Origin: Dehalobacter sp. DCM
GTDB lineage: Bacteria > Bacillota > Desulfitobacteriia > Desulfitobacteriales > Syntrophobotulaceae
DNA length: 64,000 nt
Assembly: GCF_024972775.1 (NCBI RefSeq)
Contig: NZ_CP092282.1
Coordinates: 1,488,001-1,552,000 of the forward strand
Direction of reading: 5' to 3'
The first letter of the stretch is position 1; every line of letters begins with the position of its first letter. The notes beneath the pieces are model-generated. The model ran no database searches and had not been told where the DNA came from. It saw only the letters and a list, made by a program, of their open reading frames with translations. This document shows, one piece after another, positions 26,965-36,134 of the stretch. The translations under genes were made by a program, and so were the position numbers.

Positions 26965-27228
26965 ATGCTGTTAAGCGAACTGTCCGGTAAAGAAATTGTT
27001 AACCTGCACGACGGTGCCAAGCTCGGTTTGATTGGCGATAGCGACATCAAAATCACTGCTGAGGGAAAAATTGAAGCAATCATCATCGCCTCACGTAGTG
27101 GCGGGGGCCGGTTCTTCAGTAAGAATACGGAAAGGGAAGGCAGCCTTGTGGTCATCCCCTGGAAGGCTATAAAAAAAGTTGGTACGGAGGTAATCATCGT
27201 CGACATCGATTATGCCCAGTTTAGTTAA
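26965..27228 (+). CDS. ymxH: YlmC/YmxH family PRC-barrel sporulation protein
   Basis: An 87-residue PRC-barrel protein: MLLSELSGKEIVNLHDGAKLG, SDIKITAEGKIEAIII, and the end VIIVDID. The family is conserved in endospore formers; in Bacillus ymxH lies just before spoVFA, as here with dapB in between. Biochemical role not established. Confidence 0.87.
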   Translation: MLLSELSGKEIVNLHDGAKLGLIGDSDIKITAEGKIEAIIIASRSGGGRFFSKNTEREGSLVVIPWKAIKKVGTEVIIVDIDYAQFS

Positions 27229-27307
27229 TGAAGATTACGGCTGTATTAGGCCATCCGTGGCTCTCAATTGACAGGCAGTTCCCGGTATAATACAATAAGA
27301 ACAGTGT

Positions 27308-27340
27308 AACCCCGAAATGCTTATAGCGGCGGGGTTTTGC
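27308..27340 (+). terminator. possible terminator between ymxH and dapB
   Basis: AACCCCG (27308) pairs with CGGGGTT (ending 27336) across 15 bases and is followed by TTG. It may act as a weak terminator or attenuator ahead of dapB. Confidence 0.45.
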
Positions 27341-27365
27341 CTTATTGTATTCAGGAGGGGTAATT

Positions 27366-28169
27366 TTGAATAGAATTCGTGTATATGTCGCAGGGGCCTG
27401 TGGCAAGGTGGGTATGGAAACGGTCAGAACCATTCTTACCCAGAATGATATGGAGCTCGTCGGGGTCTCCGATATCCGAAATCAGGGTGAAGACATAGGA
27501 ACCATCCTGGGCCAGGCTCCGGTCAACATCGGAATATCCGGCCCATTGGAAATAGAACGCTTAAAAGAACTCCGGACGGATATCCTCGTTGACTTTACGA
27601 ATCCCCAGTCGGTCTTTTTAAACGCCAAGCTGGCGATCAAAGCCGACGTCGTGCCTGTGATCGGAGCCACCGGTCTTGATGAACAAGAAATCAGCGAGCT
27701 GGAAGAATTAGCGAAAGAAAACAGTGTCGGCGTGTTTATTGCGCCTAACTTTGCCCTTGGCGCGATTCTCATGATGAAATTTGCCATGGAAACGGCAAAA
27801 TACTTTCCCAATGTGGACATCGTCGAATATCACCATGACCAGAAACTCGACGCGCCGTCCGGGACGGCACTCAAGACCGTCGAAATGATATCCAAAAACC
27901 GCAAACCGATGCTGCAGGGGCATCCCAATGAGTATGAGAAAATCCCCGGTGCCCGGGGTGGGGATATGGACGGGATTCATGTTCACTCCATAAGACTTCC
28001 CGGTCTCATCGCGCATCAGGAAGTGATCTTCGGCGGCTACGGACAAACATTGACGATCCGGCACGATGCGTTGACCCGTGAAACCTATATGCCGGGTGTC
28101 TTGCTCGCCATCCGTAAGGCTCGCAATCTCAAGGGCCTGCTCGTTGGGCTGGAGCATTTTCTGGACTAG
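27366..28169 (+). CDS. dapB: 4-hydroxy-tetrahydrodipicolinate reductase
   Basis: DapB reduces 4-hydroxytetrahydrodipicolinate to tetrahydrodipicolinate for lysine and diaminopimelate. The 267-residue protein has an N-terminal nucleotide loop VAGACGKVGMETV, the substrate loop EYHHDQKLDAPSGTA with the catalytic His-His and Lys, and the C-terminal segment IRHDALTRETYMPGVL. The TTG at 27366 follows CAGGAGGGG. Its product competes with, and shares substrate with, the dipicolinate synthase encoded next, so the cluster is centred on the dipicolinate branch point. Confidence 0.94.
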   Translation: MNRIRVYVAGACGKVGMETVRTILTQNDMELVGVSDIRNQGEDIGTILGQAPVNIGISGPLEIERLKELRTDILVDFTNPQSVFLNAKLAIKADVVPVIGATGLDEQEISELEELAKENSVGVFIAPNFALGAILMMKFAMETAKYFPNVDIVEYHHDQKLDAPSGTALKTVEMISKNRKPMLQGHPNEYEKIPGARGGDMDGIHVHSIRLPGLIAHQEVIFGGYGQTLTIRHDALTRETYMPGVLLAIRKARNLKGLLVGLEHFLD

Positions 28170-28218
28170 TACAACGTTCTCTAAATAACATGACTGAGCT
28201 ACGTTATTATCTGGGGTT

Positions 28219-28386
28219 GGTCTGCGTGCCACAGTCCGCTTTCGGCTCTTGTGCCCTCCATGAATTTACATTTCTGAAGTTAAAATTCTTTTGCCCTCCT
28301 TGGCGAATTTTAACTTAGGTCCATCCATGGACCGTTGCGCTCCGCAATCCGTGCTCCGCTTGTCGCTGGACTGTGGCACGCAGACC
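28219..28386 (-). repeat. long interrupted palindrome, copy 2
   Basis: Read on the minus strand it aligns with copy 1 at 26176 over nearly its full length, including GGTCCATGGATGGACC and the AAGTTAAAATTC/GAATTTTAACTT pair. Its outer stem is different (GGTCTGCGTGCCACAGTCC with GGACTGTGGCACGCAGACC), yet still perfectly paired. Upstream flank AGTACAACGTTC (about 28169) also precedes copy 3. Confidence 0.87.
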
Positions 28387-28531
28387 TGATTTGAGGTATA
28401 AATACAACCTGGCTGCCCGATTTGGCATATTAATCCGTCGTGCCGGAAGCAATGGTATAAGCACCGCCTTTATTGCCTGCTCATATAATGGATAGTAGTT
28501 ATTGGACATTATCCAACGAGGAGGCATATAT

Positions 28532-29458
28532 ATGGATGCGGTACTTAAAGGTGTACGCCTGGCCATTATCGGCGGTGATGACAGAGAGATATACCTCATT
28601 CCGGAATTACAGAAGCTTGGAGCCGAAATCATCGGGCTTGGTCTAGAAAAATCGCCGCTGGGAAACAGCATCGCGCATGCCCGATCATTTCCGGATATAA
28701 TCACCCAAGCGGATGTACTTATTTTACCCATGTTTGGGACCGATGAAAGGGGCCTTATTAAGGCGAAATATTCCAATTCACCCATCGTACTTAATAACGA
28801 AGCCCTGGAATCGATACCGCCGGGTATACCGTTATTTATTGGGTGGGCGCGTCCGGCTCTGATCAACGCCGCACAGAAGATGAAAATCGATTTGGTGGAA
28901 ATGGGAAACCGCGATGAAATTGTCATCTTAAACTCCATTCCCTCCGCCGAAGGCGCCCTGCAAATGGCGATTGAAGCGACGAACATTACCATTCACAGCA
29001 GTCAAAGTTTTGTTCTGGGGTTAGGCCGCTGCGGTCTGACGCTGGTTAATCTTTTGAAGGGAATGTCCGCCAAGGTAACCGCAGTCGCCCGCAAGCCCAA
29101 AGACATTGCCCGTGCCCTGGAAATGGGCGTCAACGCTATTTCTTTTGTTGAATTGGAGCAGGAAATCAGCCGGGCCGAAATCATTTTCAATACCGTGCCG
29201 GCGCTTGTCCTGGATAGAAATATGCTTGATAATATTTCTCGGGACGCGGTGATCATTGATATCGCCTCTATTCCGGGAGGAACGGATTTTGAATACGCGC
29301 AATTGCTGGGCATCAAAGCACAGCTTGCACCGGGCCTGCCGGGTATCGTCGCCCCGAAAACAGCCGGCAAGATTCTGGCTAAAGTATATCCGCCGTTAAT
29401 TCTTCAACATCTCGCATCCAATCCTCAGTCTTCAGCGGAAGGGGGTGCGATTCAATGA
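28532..29458 (+). CDS. dpaA: dipicolinate synthase subunit A
   Basis: SpoVFA/DpaA of 308 residues, with a first Rossmann-like start RLAIIGGDDREIYLIPELQ and a second NAD(P) site in VLGLGRCGLTLVNLLKGMSAKV. With DpaB it makes dipicolinic acid, the spore-core chelator, in the mother cell. ATG 28532 is preceded by CGAGGAGG; an upstream in-frame ATG at 28502 lacks a site. Its stop overlaps the dpaB start (ATGA). In Bacillus the operon is sigma-K controlled; I did not find a clear sigma-K promoter. Confidence 0.94.
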   Translation: MDAVLKGVRLAIIGGDDREIYLIPELQKLGAEIIGLGLEKSPLGNSIAHARSFPDIITQADVLILPMFGTDERGLIKAKYSNSPIVLNNEALESIPPGIPLFIGWARPALINAAQKMKIDLVEMGNRDEIVILNSIPSAEGALQMAIEATNITIHSSQSFVLGLGRCGLTLVNLLKGMSAKVTAVARKPKDIARALEMGVNAISFVELEQEISRAEIIFNTVPALVLDRNMLDNISRDAVIIDIASIPGGTDFEYAQLLGIKAQLAPGLPGIVAPKTAGKILAKVYPPLILQHLASNPQSSAEGGAIQ

Positions 29459-30045
29459 TGTTGCACGGTTTAAAAATCGGATTTGCCCTAACCGGCTCCC
29501 ATTGTACCCTGGCCAAGGTTCTGGAGGTAATGACAACCCTCGTTGACGCAGGGGCGGAAGTCACACCGATCATTTCTTATAGTGTGGATGGTGTCGACAC
29601 GCGTTTTGGCACGGCCGACCACTGGAAAACACGCATGAAGGAGATCACCGGAAAAGATCCGCTCCGGACCATAACGGAAACAGAACCCATTGGGCCTAAC
29701 AAGTTATTTGATTGTCTGGTTATCGCTCCCTGTACCGGAAACACACTGGCCAAAATAGCCAACGGCATTATCGATACGCCGGTCCTGATGGCAGCAAAAG
29801 CCCATTTACGGAATCATTTACCTCTGGTCGTCGCCGTTTCGACCAATGATGGCCTGGGTGTCAACGCCAAAAACATCGGCGCGTTGCTTTCAACCAAAAA
29901 TATTTACCTGGTCCCTTTCGGTCAGGACGATCCGTTAAAAAAAGCGAACTCCCTTGTCGCTTGTATGGATAAAATCCCGGATACGATCCTCCAGGCATGT
30001 GAAGGAAAACAAATCCAGCCGGTATTGGTGGAATACCCATTTTAA
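29455..30045 (+). CDS. dpaB: dipicolinate synthase subunit B
   Basis: A 196-residue flavoprotein-like subunit: KIGFALTGSHCTLAKVLEVM, then DCLVIAPCTGNTLAKIANGI, typical of the FMN-binding HFCD fold. It acts with DpaA to form dipicolinate in the sporulating mother cell. The start overlaps the dpaA stop. A tandem ATG at 29458 is the alternative start. Confidence 0.94.
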   Translation: MMLHGLKIGFALTGSHCTLAKVLEVMTTLVDAGAEVTPIISYSVDGVDTRFGTADHWKTRMKEITGKDPLRTITETEPIGPNKLFDCLVIAPCTGNTLAKIANGIIDTPVLMAAKAHLRNHLPLVVAVSTNDGLGVNAKNIGALLSTKNIYLVPFGQDDPLKKANSLVACMDKIPDTILQACEGKQIQPVLVEYPF

Positions 30046-30148
30046 GCATAATAAATTCATAATTTCCAATAAATATTATAAAATTGACTATTCTTATTAT
30101 GGCCATTTGCGATTATAATATATGAAACTGTAGATTTTGGAGGGTCTT

Positions 30149-31141
30149 ATGCCGAATATCGCAATAGTCGGTGCTACCGGTGCAGTAGGTCAGGAATTCC
30201 TGAAGATTCTAGCTGAACGTCAATTTCCTGTTGAAGAGCTTCGCTTGCTGGCAACCAAGCGGTCAAGCGGTTCCCTGATCAACTGGCAGGGAAGAGAGTA
30301 TGAAGTACAGGAAACAACATATGATAGTTTTAAAGGCATAGATATCGCTTTATTTGCGGGCGGATCTGCCAGCACGGAATACGCGCCGGCCGCAGTACAG
30401 AGTGGTGCTGTTGTTATCGACAACAGCAGCGCGTACCGTCTGGACAGTAAGGTGCCCTTAGTCGTGCCGGAGGTCAATCCGGAGGACGTCACCTGGCATC
30501 AGGGGATCATCGCCAACCCGAACTGTTCCACCATTATTATGGCGGTGGCCTTGAAACCGTTGGAAGACCTGTCCCGGATCAAGCGGATTGTGGTCTCAAC
30601 CTACCAGGCTGTTTCGGGTGCCGGCAAAGAAGGCATCGCCGAGCTGGAAGATCAGGTCCGGACGTGGTGTCAAGGGGAGACGATCACCCAATATAACACC
30701 TTCCCGTATCAAATCGCGTTTAATCTAATCCCTCGGATCGACGTCTTTCAAGATGGTGACTATACCAAAGAAGAATGGAAAATGGTCAAAGAGACTCAGA
30801 AAATATTTCACAGGGACGACCTGCGCGTTACCGCAACCTGCGTGCGTGTTCCGGTATTCCGTTCCCACTGTGAATCCATCAATATAGAGACAGAGAACAA
30901 ACTGACTCTGGAACAGGTAAAGACAGCATTGGCCAAGGCGACAGGCGTTATCCTCAAGGATGATCCATCTCAGGATATTTATCCCATGCCAAAGGACAGT
31001 TCCGATCGGGATGAGGTCATCGTCGGGCGTATTCGTGAGGATTTTACCATTGAGAATGGGCTAAACCTGTGGATAGCCGGTGACCAAATTCGAAAAGGTG
31101 CGGCAACAAATGCCATACAAATAGCCGAACTGCTGTTATAA
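30149..31141 (+). CDS. asd: aspartate-semialdehyde dehydrogenase
   Basis: This 330-residue enzyme reduces aspartyl phosphate to aspartate semialdehyde. NADP loop NIAIVGATGAVGQEFL, catalytic Cys in ANPNCSTIIM, substrate segment VSTYQAVSGAGKEG, and His in VPVFRSHCESI. ATG 30149 follows TTGGAGGG. It stands between dpaB and dapG, the same order as in Bacillus, and feeds both lysine/DAP and dipicolinate synthesis. Confidence 0.95.
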   Translation: MPNIAIVGATGAVGQEFLKILAERQFPVEELRLLATKRSSGSLINWQGREYEVQETTYDSFKGIDIALFAGGSASTEYAPAAVQSGAVVIDNSSAYRLDSKVPLVVPEVNPEDVTWHQGIIANPNCSTIIMAVALKPLEDLSRIKRIVVSTYQAVSGAGKEGIAELEDQVRTWCQGETITQYNTFPYQIAFNLIPRIDVFQDGDYTKEEWKMVKETQKIFHRDDLRVTATCVRVPVFRSHCESINIETENKLTLEQVKTALAKATGVILKDDPSQDIYPMPKDSSDRDEVIVGRIREDFTIENGLNLWIAGDQIRKGAATNAIQIAELLL

Positions 31142-31178
31142 TAAGATATACTAATGGATTGGGGAAGGAGTAATTACA

Positions 31179-32405
31179 GTGCGTATATTGGTTCAGAAAT
31201 ACGGCGGGACCTCTGTAGCCACGCCTGAAAGAAGAGCGCAAGTCGCAGCAAAGGTCATGGAAGCAATCAGCCAGGGCTATTCACCGGTCGTGGTTGTTTC
31301 AGCAATCGGACGCGCTGGTGATCCGTATGCTACAGATACATTGATGAAGCTGGTTTCCAGTATCTACTCGGAAGTGCCGAAGCGAGAGATGGACTTGTTG
31401 TTAAGCTGCGGTGAAGTCATTTCCGGATCCGTCATGGTCAGTACGCTGCAGGGACTCGGGATTGAGGCCGTCTTATTAACAGGCGGACAGGCTGGCATTA
31501 TCACGAATAATACCTACGGGGATGCCCGAATCGTGCGGGTAGTACCGGAAAATATCATAAATCAGCTGCAAGAAGGAAAAGTGGTGGTAATCACCGGTTT
31601 TCAAGGTATAACCGAAGACGGACAGATCACGACCCTCGGCAGAGGTGGCAGTGATACGACGGCGTGCTCCATCGGGGTCGCCCTCGATGCCGAAGCCATC
31701 GATATTTATACCGATGTTGAAGGCATCATGACAGCAGATCCCCGGATTGTCGAAGATGCCAAGATCCTCGACGTGATCACGTATAACGATATCTGTAATC
31801 TTGCCCATCAGGGGTCCAAAGTCATCCACCCCCGTGCGGTGGAGATCGCCATGCAGAAAAATATTCCCTTACGCGTCAAATGCACATTTTCGGATGCGCC
31901 GGGAACCCTGGTCACCAATGTTCAGCCCGACTTAGCGGAGGGATCGGATATGATCGGAGATCGGATCATCACCGGGATCGCGCATACACCCAATGTCACG
32001 CAGATTAAAATCGATATCGCGAAGGAAGAAGATAAGCCCAAGACAGTCACCAAAATCTTCAAAGGGATGGCCTTGGCGGATATCAGCGTTGATTTTATCA
32101 GTGTTCAGCCTGAAACGGTGCTCTACACAGTCCGAGATGAAATCGGCAATAAAGCAATTAACATTCTGAAAAACATGGGCTTTGAACCAGTAGCCGCACC
32201 CAGCTGCGCCAAAATTGCCTTGGTTGGCGGCGGCATCGCCGATGTACCGGGTGTTATGGCCAACATGGCGGAAGCGTTAGCGGAAAGCGGCATCGAGATC
32301 CTGCAGTCGGCAGACTCTCATACAACCATATGGGTTCTGGTCAAAAAAGAGCATATGGCGCCTGCTGTCCAAGCCCTGCACCGGAAATTCCATCTCGGAG
32401 TCTGA
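31179..32405 (+). CDS. dapG: aspartokinase
   Basis: A 408-residue aspartate kinase: N-terminal VQKYGGTSVATPERR, catalytic loop GRGGSDTTACSIGVALDAE, then two ACT regulatory domains in the last 140 residues (around TQIKIDIAKEEDKP and AKIALVGGGIADVPG). The first enzyme of the aspartate pathway. GTG at 31179 follows GGAAGGAG. By position and length it is the counterpart of Bacillus dapG, the DAP-regulated isozyme; the effector is not visible from sequence. Confidence 0.94.
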   Translation: MRILVQKYGGTSVATPERRAQVAAKVMEAISQGYSPVVVVSAIGRAGDPYATDTLMKLVSSIYSEVPKREMDLLLSCGEVISGSVMVSTLQGLGIEAVLLTGGQAGIITNNTYGDARIVRVVPENIINQLQEGKVVVITGFQGITEDGQITTLGRGGSDTTACSIGVALDAEAIDIYTDVEGIMTADPRIVEDAKILDVITYNDICNLAHQGSKVIHPRAVEIAMQKNIPLRVKCTFSDAPGTLVTNVQPDLAEGSDMIGDRIITGIAHTPNVTQIKIDIAKEEDKPKTVTKIFKGMALADISVDFISVQPETVLYTVRDEIGNKAINILKNMGFEPVAAPSCAKIALVGGGIADVPGVMANMAEALAESGIEILQSADSHTTIWVLVKKEHMAPAVQALHRKFHLGV

Positions 32406-32527
32406 CGTCATGCTGGTACACCATCAACCCTAAATCAATATATTCTAAGGTTCACAAGGTACTAATCATTTCATCTAGCGGCATAAATTAAATATTAAGA
32501 TCCAAAGAAATTGGAGAGTGAAAAGTA

Positions 32528-33412
32528 ATGTTTGGTAGTGTCCTCACAGCGATGGTGACACCGTTTAATGAAAAGCTGGAAATCGATTATGCGGCGGCGG
32601 CTGCATTAGCCAAATATCTGGCCGGAAATGGTACAGACGGTATCGTCGTTGCTGGAACCACAGGGGAATCCCCTAATCTTAGTCCCGAAGAAAAGCTTCA
32701 GTTATTTTCTGTTGTTAAAGAAGCGGTGGGTGACTCATGCAAGGTGATTGCCGGTGTGGGTACATATTCAACCCATGAAAGTGTTGCCATAACGAAAAAG
32801 GTACCGGGCCATATTGACGGGATTATGGCTGTTGTTCCTTATTACAGCAAACCATCCCAGGAAGGCCTCTATGCCCATTTTAAAGCCATTGCAGAGGCTA
32901 CAGAGCTTCCTATGATGCTCTATAACATCCCGGGAAGGACGGTGGTTAATCTCCAACCGTCAACCGCAGCGCGACTCGCTGAAATTCCGAATATCGTCAG
33001 CATCAAAGAAGCGGCAGGATCCATGGACCAAATGACCGAATTGAAAGGCATACTGCCTGCTTCCTTTGCTATCTACTCCGGTGATGATTCCTTGACCTTG
33101 CCCTTATTATCACTGGGAGGGGCGGGCGTTGTCAGCGTGGCTTCCCATCTCGTCGGCAGCAAAATACAGAAAATGGTCGCCGCCTTTAAAGCAGGCGATA
33201 TAAGCAAAGCACTGGAATGGCAGCTGCTCTTGTATCCGATTTTCAAAGGCATGTTTATCGCGACAAACCCCGTACCCGTAAAGTATTTGCTGAACAAAGC
33301 CGGCGTTAACGTGGGCGGCTACCGGCTTCCCATTGTCGGTCCGACACCGTCGGAACAGGCTTTCTTAGATGAGCTTTTCACGAAGATCCTGGATCTTCCG
33401 GAGAGCGTTTAA
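32528..33412 (+). CDS. dapA: 4-hydroxy-tetrahydrodipicolinate synthase
   Basis: DapA condenses pyruvate and aspartate semialdehyde. In its 294 residues the TIM barrel shows AGTTGESPNLSPEEK near the N-terminus, the Tyr motif LYNIPGRTVVN, and the Schiff-base Lys in SIKEAAGSMDQM. Completes asd-dapG-dapA. Ribosome site TTGGAGAG. A terminator follows at 33453. Confidence 0.95.
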   Translation: MFGSVLTAMVTPFNEKLEIDYAAAAALAKYLAGNGTDGIVVAGTTGESPNLSPEEKLQLFSVVKEAVGDSCKVIAGVGTYSTHESVAITKKVPGHIDGIMAVVPYYSKPSQEGLYAHFKAIAEATELPMMLYNIPGRTVVNLQPSTAARLAEIPNIVSIKEAAGSMDQMTELKGILPASFAIYSGDDSLTLPLLSLGGAGVVSVASHLVGSKIQKMVAAFKAGDISKALEWQLLLYPIFKGMFIATNPVPVKYLLNKAGVNVGGYRLPIVGPTPSEQAFLDELFTKILDLPESV

Positions 33413-33452
33413 CCGCTGAAGCCACCTTGCCAAGCATAAGCATCAACAAAGT

Positions 33453-33482
33453 CAGCTGCAATAGCATTGTGGCTGCTTTTTG
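33453..33482 (+). terminator. rho-independent terminator after dapA
   Basis: CAGCTGCAAT (33453-33462) pairs with ATTGTGGCTG (33466-33475) with two G-U pairs, loop AGC, tail CTTTTT. Confidence 0.8.
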
Positions 33483-33567
33483 TGTCCGAAAACATGGGTA
33501 AATTATGCCGAAGTTTTTCTTTTTCTAGCGAAAAGGGAATAATAAAAAAGGATAATCTGCTGTCCGC

Positions 33568-33596
33568 TTGCATATCTTAAATGAAGGTAATATAAT
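33568..33596 (+). promoter_or_regulatory. sigma-A type promoter upstream of rnjB
   Basis: TTGCAT (33568-33573) and TATAAT (33591-33596) are 17 bases apart. The transcript would have an untranslated leader of about 245 bases before the TTG of rnjB. The leader is T-rich with no ORF I can support. Confidence 0.75.
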
Positions 33597-33850
33597 AAGA
33601 GCAATGGTGAAATGTACGGTTAACTGCATATTGGCATGGGGTTTAGAAGGTATTTTTACCTGACGTGATTTTTATATTCTCATAGATACTTCTGAGTATC
33701 GACGTGTTTCCTATTGTTTCTTATTGTTTTTTTTCAGTTGCGGCTTTTCGTGTTTTATTGAAGTATTATTTGGAATAAAGGGACATCAATTTATTTCGAA
33801 ATTAATATGGTTCAATATATATAAAATAATTTAAATGGAGGTTTCAGCCT

Positions 33851-35515
33851 TTGCCAAAAGAACACAAATTACAGATCATACCGCTAGGTGGATTAGGGGA
33901 GATCGGAAAGAACATGACTCTGATCCGGTATGATAATCAGATGATTATGATCGATGCCGGTTTAGCTTTTCCGGAAGATGACATGCCGGGGATCGACATC
34001 GTCATTCCCGATTATTCCTATGTTATCGATAACCGGGATATCTTATTAGGTATCATGGTTACCCACGGTCACGAGGACCATATCGGAGCCCTGCCTTATC
34101 TTTTAAAAGATATTGACGCACCTGTTTATGCACCGACCCTGACGATCGGACTGATCGAGGCCAAATTGAAAGAGAGCAACGTGTCACGGTATAAGACAAC
34201 CGTGGTCAATCCCGGTGAGAATATCCGGCTTGGCGTATTTCGCATCGATTTTATCCGGGTTAGCCACAGCATACCGGATGCGGTTGGCCTGGCGATCCAT
34301 ACCCCGTTGGGTGTGATCGTCCATACCGGGGATTTTAAATTGGATCACACCCCGGTCACCACCGAGATTCTCGATGTATTTAAATTCGCGGAGTTGGGCC
34401 AGAAAGGCGTCCTTTGCCTCATGTCCGACAGCACGAATGTGGAAAAGCCCGGTTTTACCCAGTCGGAAAGAGTTGTGGGCAAAATGTTTGACGAGGTTTT
34501 CTTCTCGGCGAAAGAGCGGATCATCCTGGCAAGCTTTGCATCTAATGTCCATCGGATTCAGCAGGTAATCACCGCGGCATTTAAAACGAACAGAAAAGTA
34601 GCCATTGTCGGCAGAAGTATGCAAAATTATGCATCCATCGCGGCGGAATTAGGCTATTTGATCATCCCGGAAGGAACGCTGGTCGATGTGGAGGAAGCCA
34701 TTCAGCTTCCGACGAACCAAGTTTGTATCATTACTACGGGGAGCCAGGGAGAGCCTATGTCGGCCCTGACCCGGATGGCTTCCGGCGATCATAAAAAAGT
34801 GGAAATCGTACCGGGAGACACTGTTATTATTTCGGCTAGTCCGATTCCCGGAAATGAAAAATCCATATCGCGGACGATCGATCAGCTCTTTAAATTGGGG
34901 GCGAATGTGGTTTATGAGAAAGAGGCCGGTGTCCACGTATCCGGCCACGCCAGCCAGGAAGAACTCAAGCTGATGATCAATATGGTTCGCCCGGAATATT
35001 TTGTACCCGTACACGGCGAATACCGTATGCAGGTCAAACACGGGCTGTTAGCCGAGCAGCTTGGCATACCGCATAAAAATATCTTTATCGCCGAAAACGG
35101 CAGTATCATCGAATTTACGCGAAATGGCGCCACTGTCGCCGGCCGCGTCCCGTCGGGGAGGATCCTGGTGGATGGACTGGGTGTCGGCGATGTCGGGAAT
35201 ATTGTCTTAAGAGACAGAAAACAATTATCCCAGGACGGCATATTGATCGTCGTCATCGGTTTAAGCCGGGAGACTAATTCCATCGTTGCCGGCCCGGATA
35301 TCGTCACCCGGGGCTTTGTCTACGTCAGGGAATCGGAAAGTATGCTGGAAGAAGCGAAAGACAAGATCAGAAAAACAACAGAACGCTGCTTGGAAACGGG
35401 AATTATTGAATGGGTCACTATGAAAAATCAAATTAAGGATGTTCTTGGCAAACATCTCTATGAAAAAACAAAGCGAAGACCCATGATTTTGCCCATTATT
35501 CAGGAGATAAAATAA
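33851..35515 (+). CDS. rnjB: ribonuclease J
   Basis: A 554-residue metallo-beta-lactamase/beta-CASP RNase. The metal motif is THGHEDHIGALPY (HxHxDH), preceded by MIDAGLAFPEDDMPGIDIVIPDY, with the beta-CASP segment SGHASQEELKLM and the C-terminal domain. RNase J has 5'-3' exo- and endonuclease activity in mRNA decay. TTG start after TGGAGGTTT. Position after dapA matches Bacillus rnjB (ymfA); other paralogue names cannot be excluded. Confidence 0.93.
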   Translation: MPKEHKLQIIPLGGLGEIGKNMTLIRYDNQMIMIDAGLAFPEDDMPGIDIVIPDYSYVIDNRDILLGIMVTHGHEDHIGALPYLLKDIDAPVYAPTLTIGLIEAKLKESNVSRYKTTVVNPGENIRLGVFRIDFIRVSHSIPDAVGLAIHTPLGVIVHTGDFKLDHTPVTTEILDVFKFAELGQKGVLCLMSDSTNVEKPGFTQSERVVGKMFDEVFFSAKERIILASFASNVHRIQQVITAAFKTNRKVAIVGRSMQNYASIAAELGYLIIPEGTLVDVEEAIQLPTNQVCIITTGSQGEPMSALTRMASGDHKKVEIVPGDTVIISASPIPGNEKSISRTIDQLFKLGANVVYEKEAGVHVSGHASQEELKLMINMVRPEYFVPVHGEYRMQVKHGLLAEQLGIPHKNIFIAENGSIIEFTRNGATVAGRVPSGRILVDGLGVGDVGNIVLRDRKQLSQDGILIVVIGLSRETNSIVAGPDIVTRGFVYVRESESMLEEAKDKIRKTTERCLETGIIEWVTMKNQIKDVLGKHLYEKTKRRPMILPIIQEIK

Positions 35516-35554
35516 ATTGTATATGAAATAGTCAATATTTTTCTCAAAATCGGG

Positions 35555-35583
35555 TTGACAAGATTCGCGCATTTAGCTATACT
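35555..35583 (+). promoter_or_regulatory. strong promoter of the tRNA operon
   Basis: Consensus TTGACA (35555-35560), 17-base spacer, TATACT (35578-35583), about 15 bases before the first tRNA. It would drive the 14-tRNA operon up to the terminator at 37412. Confidence 0.88.
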
Positions 35584-35604
35584 ATCAAATGTTCTCGCTC
35601 TTTT

Positions 35605-35680
35605 GGCCCGTTGGTCAAGCGGCCTAAGACACCGCCCTTTCACGGCGGTAACACGGGTTCGAATCCCGTACGGGTCACCA
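35605..35680 (+). tRNA. tRNA-Glu (TTC)
   Basis: Cloverleaf with anticodon loop CTTTCAC, T-loop GGTTCGAATCC and encoded CCA. Confidence 0.95.
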
Positions 35681-35725
35681 AATTCATTCGAAAACTGGGA
35701 TCATTTCGATCTCAGCATCCGAAAG

Positions 35726-35801
<76 letters not shown>

Positions 35802-35907
35802 AACTCGAAGTGCGAGGCACGAAGCTCGAGGTTCGAAACAGAGGGAATCGCTGAAGCGATTCCGACAATGATCGAATATCGAACATCGAATCACGTACAT
35901 CGAACAC

Positions 35908-35983
35908 GGCCCCGTGGTGTAGTGGTTAACATGCCTGCCTGTCACGCAGGAGATCGTCGGTTCAAGTCCGATCGGGGTCGCCA
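35908..35983 (+). tRNA. tRNA-Asp (GTC)
   Basis: Acceptor GGCCCCG/CGGGGTC, anticodon loop CTGTCAC, encoded CCA. Confidence 0.95.
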
Positions 35984-36134
35984 TACTCGCTATTCGAAGT
36001 TCGCAGTTCGAAGTTCGAAATGTAGAAGTAAGATTCTGCAGAGTAGATTCAAACACGCTGCTTTGAATGATAGATAGGTAACGCAGAGGCTTCTGAAGTT
36101 CGATCAACGAACCTAGCGCCTCGAACATCGATCT

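Noticed and set aside
27272-27293. TTGACA and TATAAT upstream of dapB
   Set aside because: The spacer is only 12 bases; no good alternative -35 exists.
28315-28992. 225-codon minus-strand frame opposite dpaA
   Set aside because: It starts within dpaA and ends in the palindromic repeat; low-complexity translation, no ribosome site.
30084-30119. TTGACT plus TATAAT as an asd promoter
   Set aside because: The spacer is 24 bases, too long for a sigma-A promoter; asd may be read from dpaB or another start.
33413-33850. Riboswitch or T-box before rnjB or dapA
   Set aside because: I saw no T-box sequence, lysine riboswitch core or other conserved aptamer in this gap or before dapA, dapG or asd.
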